From JBMTVT01 sp049451635 (lineage in GTDB: Bacteria; Bacteroidota; Bacteroidia; Flavobacteriales; Flavobacteriaceae), in assembly GCA_049451635.1 (NCBI GenBank), contig JBMTVT010000056.1, positions 1 to 14,161 on the forward strand: a stretch of 14,161 nt of DNA. The letters are read 5' to 3'. Shown piece after piece: positions 14,118 through 14,161 of this stretch (positions are counted from its first letter, which is position 1; every line of letters starts with the position of its first letter). The notes beneath the pieces were generated by a model. The model was given only the letters and a program-made list of their open reading frames with translations. It ran no database searches and was not told the DNA's origin. A program made the position numbers and the translations under genes.

Positions 14118-14161
14118 TTATTTTAGTTTGTTTTTTAATATTTCATAAGGAGTTTTTCCAT
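14118..14161 (-). mobile_element. last codons of a probable integrase-type (DDE) transposase, partial
   Basis: In the third minus-strand frame the window edge reads GKTPYEILKNKLK followed by TAA at 14118-14120; the partial codon before it is xAT, compatible with Asn. NGKTPYExLKxKL is the usual C-terminus of rve-type transposases (IS3/IS481-like), from general family knowledge. Thirteen codons are too few for certainty. If right, an insertion sequence lies just outside the window and explains the missing N-terminus of the lipocalin-like fragment. Confidence 0.45.

Noticed and set aside
1..14161. tRNA genes, rRNA, CRISPR arrays, riboswitches
   Set aside because: No cloverleaf-like T-arm signatures, spaced direct repeats or recognisable riboswitch cores were seen by eye on either strand; a covariance-model search would be needed to exclude weak cases.

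Overview
The window looks like chromosomal DNA of a marine-type member of the Flavobacteriaceae (Bacteroidota). The evidence is low GC, TTG-N19-TAnnTTTG promoters typical of the phylum, weak or absent Shine-Dalgarno sites, and characteristic proteins: type B L31, the alternative GlmU-like protein, a short CarB, a GNAT-like mini acetyltransferase and SSDDDD-type lipoprotein starts. I could not assign a genus.

Layout. 1-2090: rpmE2 (L31) with its own promoter and terminator, then a GlmU-like sugar nucleotidyltransferase, then a small membrane-protein gene broken by one in-frame TAG. 2087-3706 (minus): an orphan OppA/DppA-type solute-binding lipoprotein. 3793-5118: mtaB (tRNA methylthiotransferase), whose leader carries a palindromic REP-like repeat. 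5174-5470 (minus): a small GNAT-like protein. 5650-7291: an alpha/beta hydrolase and an MltD-like lytic transglycosylase. 7302-8447: a heavily decayed cardiolipin synthase gene with frameshifts, a nonsense codon and an internal deletion. 8444-9019 (minus): a membrane-anchored TPR-like protein. 9317-12446: rpmH (L34, 53 aa), then carB. 12479-14161 (minus): YceI-family protein and c-type cytochrome lipoprotein, preceded by a scrambled zone. That zone holds the C-terminal remnant of a beta-barrel protein (DUF5777-like), the N-terminal half of one lipocalin-like secreted protein, the C-terminal half of another, and what looks like the last codons of an integrase-type transposase at the window edge.

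How it fits together. Most intact genes are housekeeping (translation, tRNA modification, pyrimidine/arginine precursor synthesis, envelope turnover). Bidirectional or strong hairpin terminators separate several units. The unusual aspect is gene decay: at least five loci in 14 kb are broken, some by lesions that cannot be homopolymer sequencing errors. I did not find a clearly new defence or metabolic system. The least understood intact element is the cytochrome c / YceI pair with its damaged beta-barrel neighbour.
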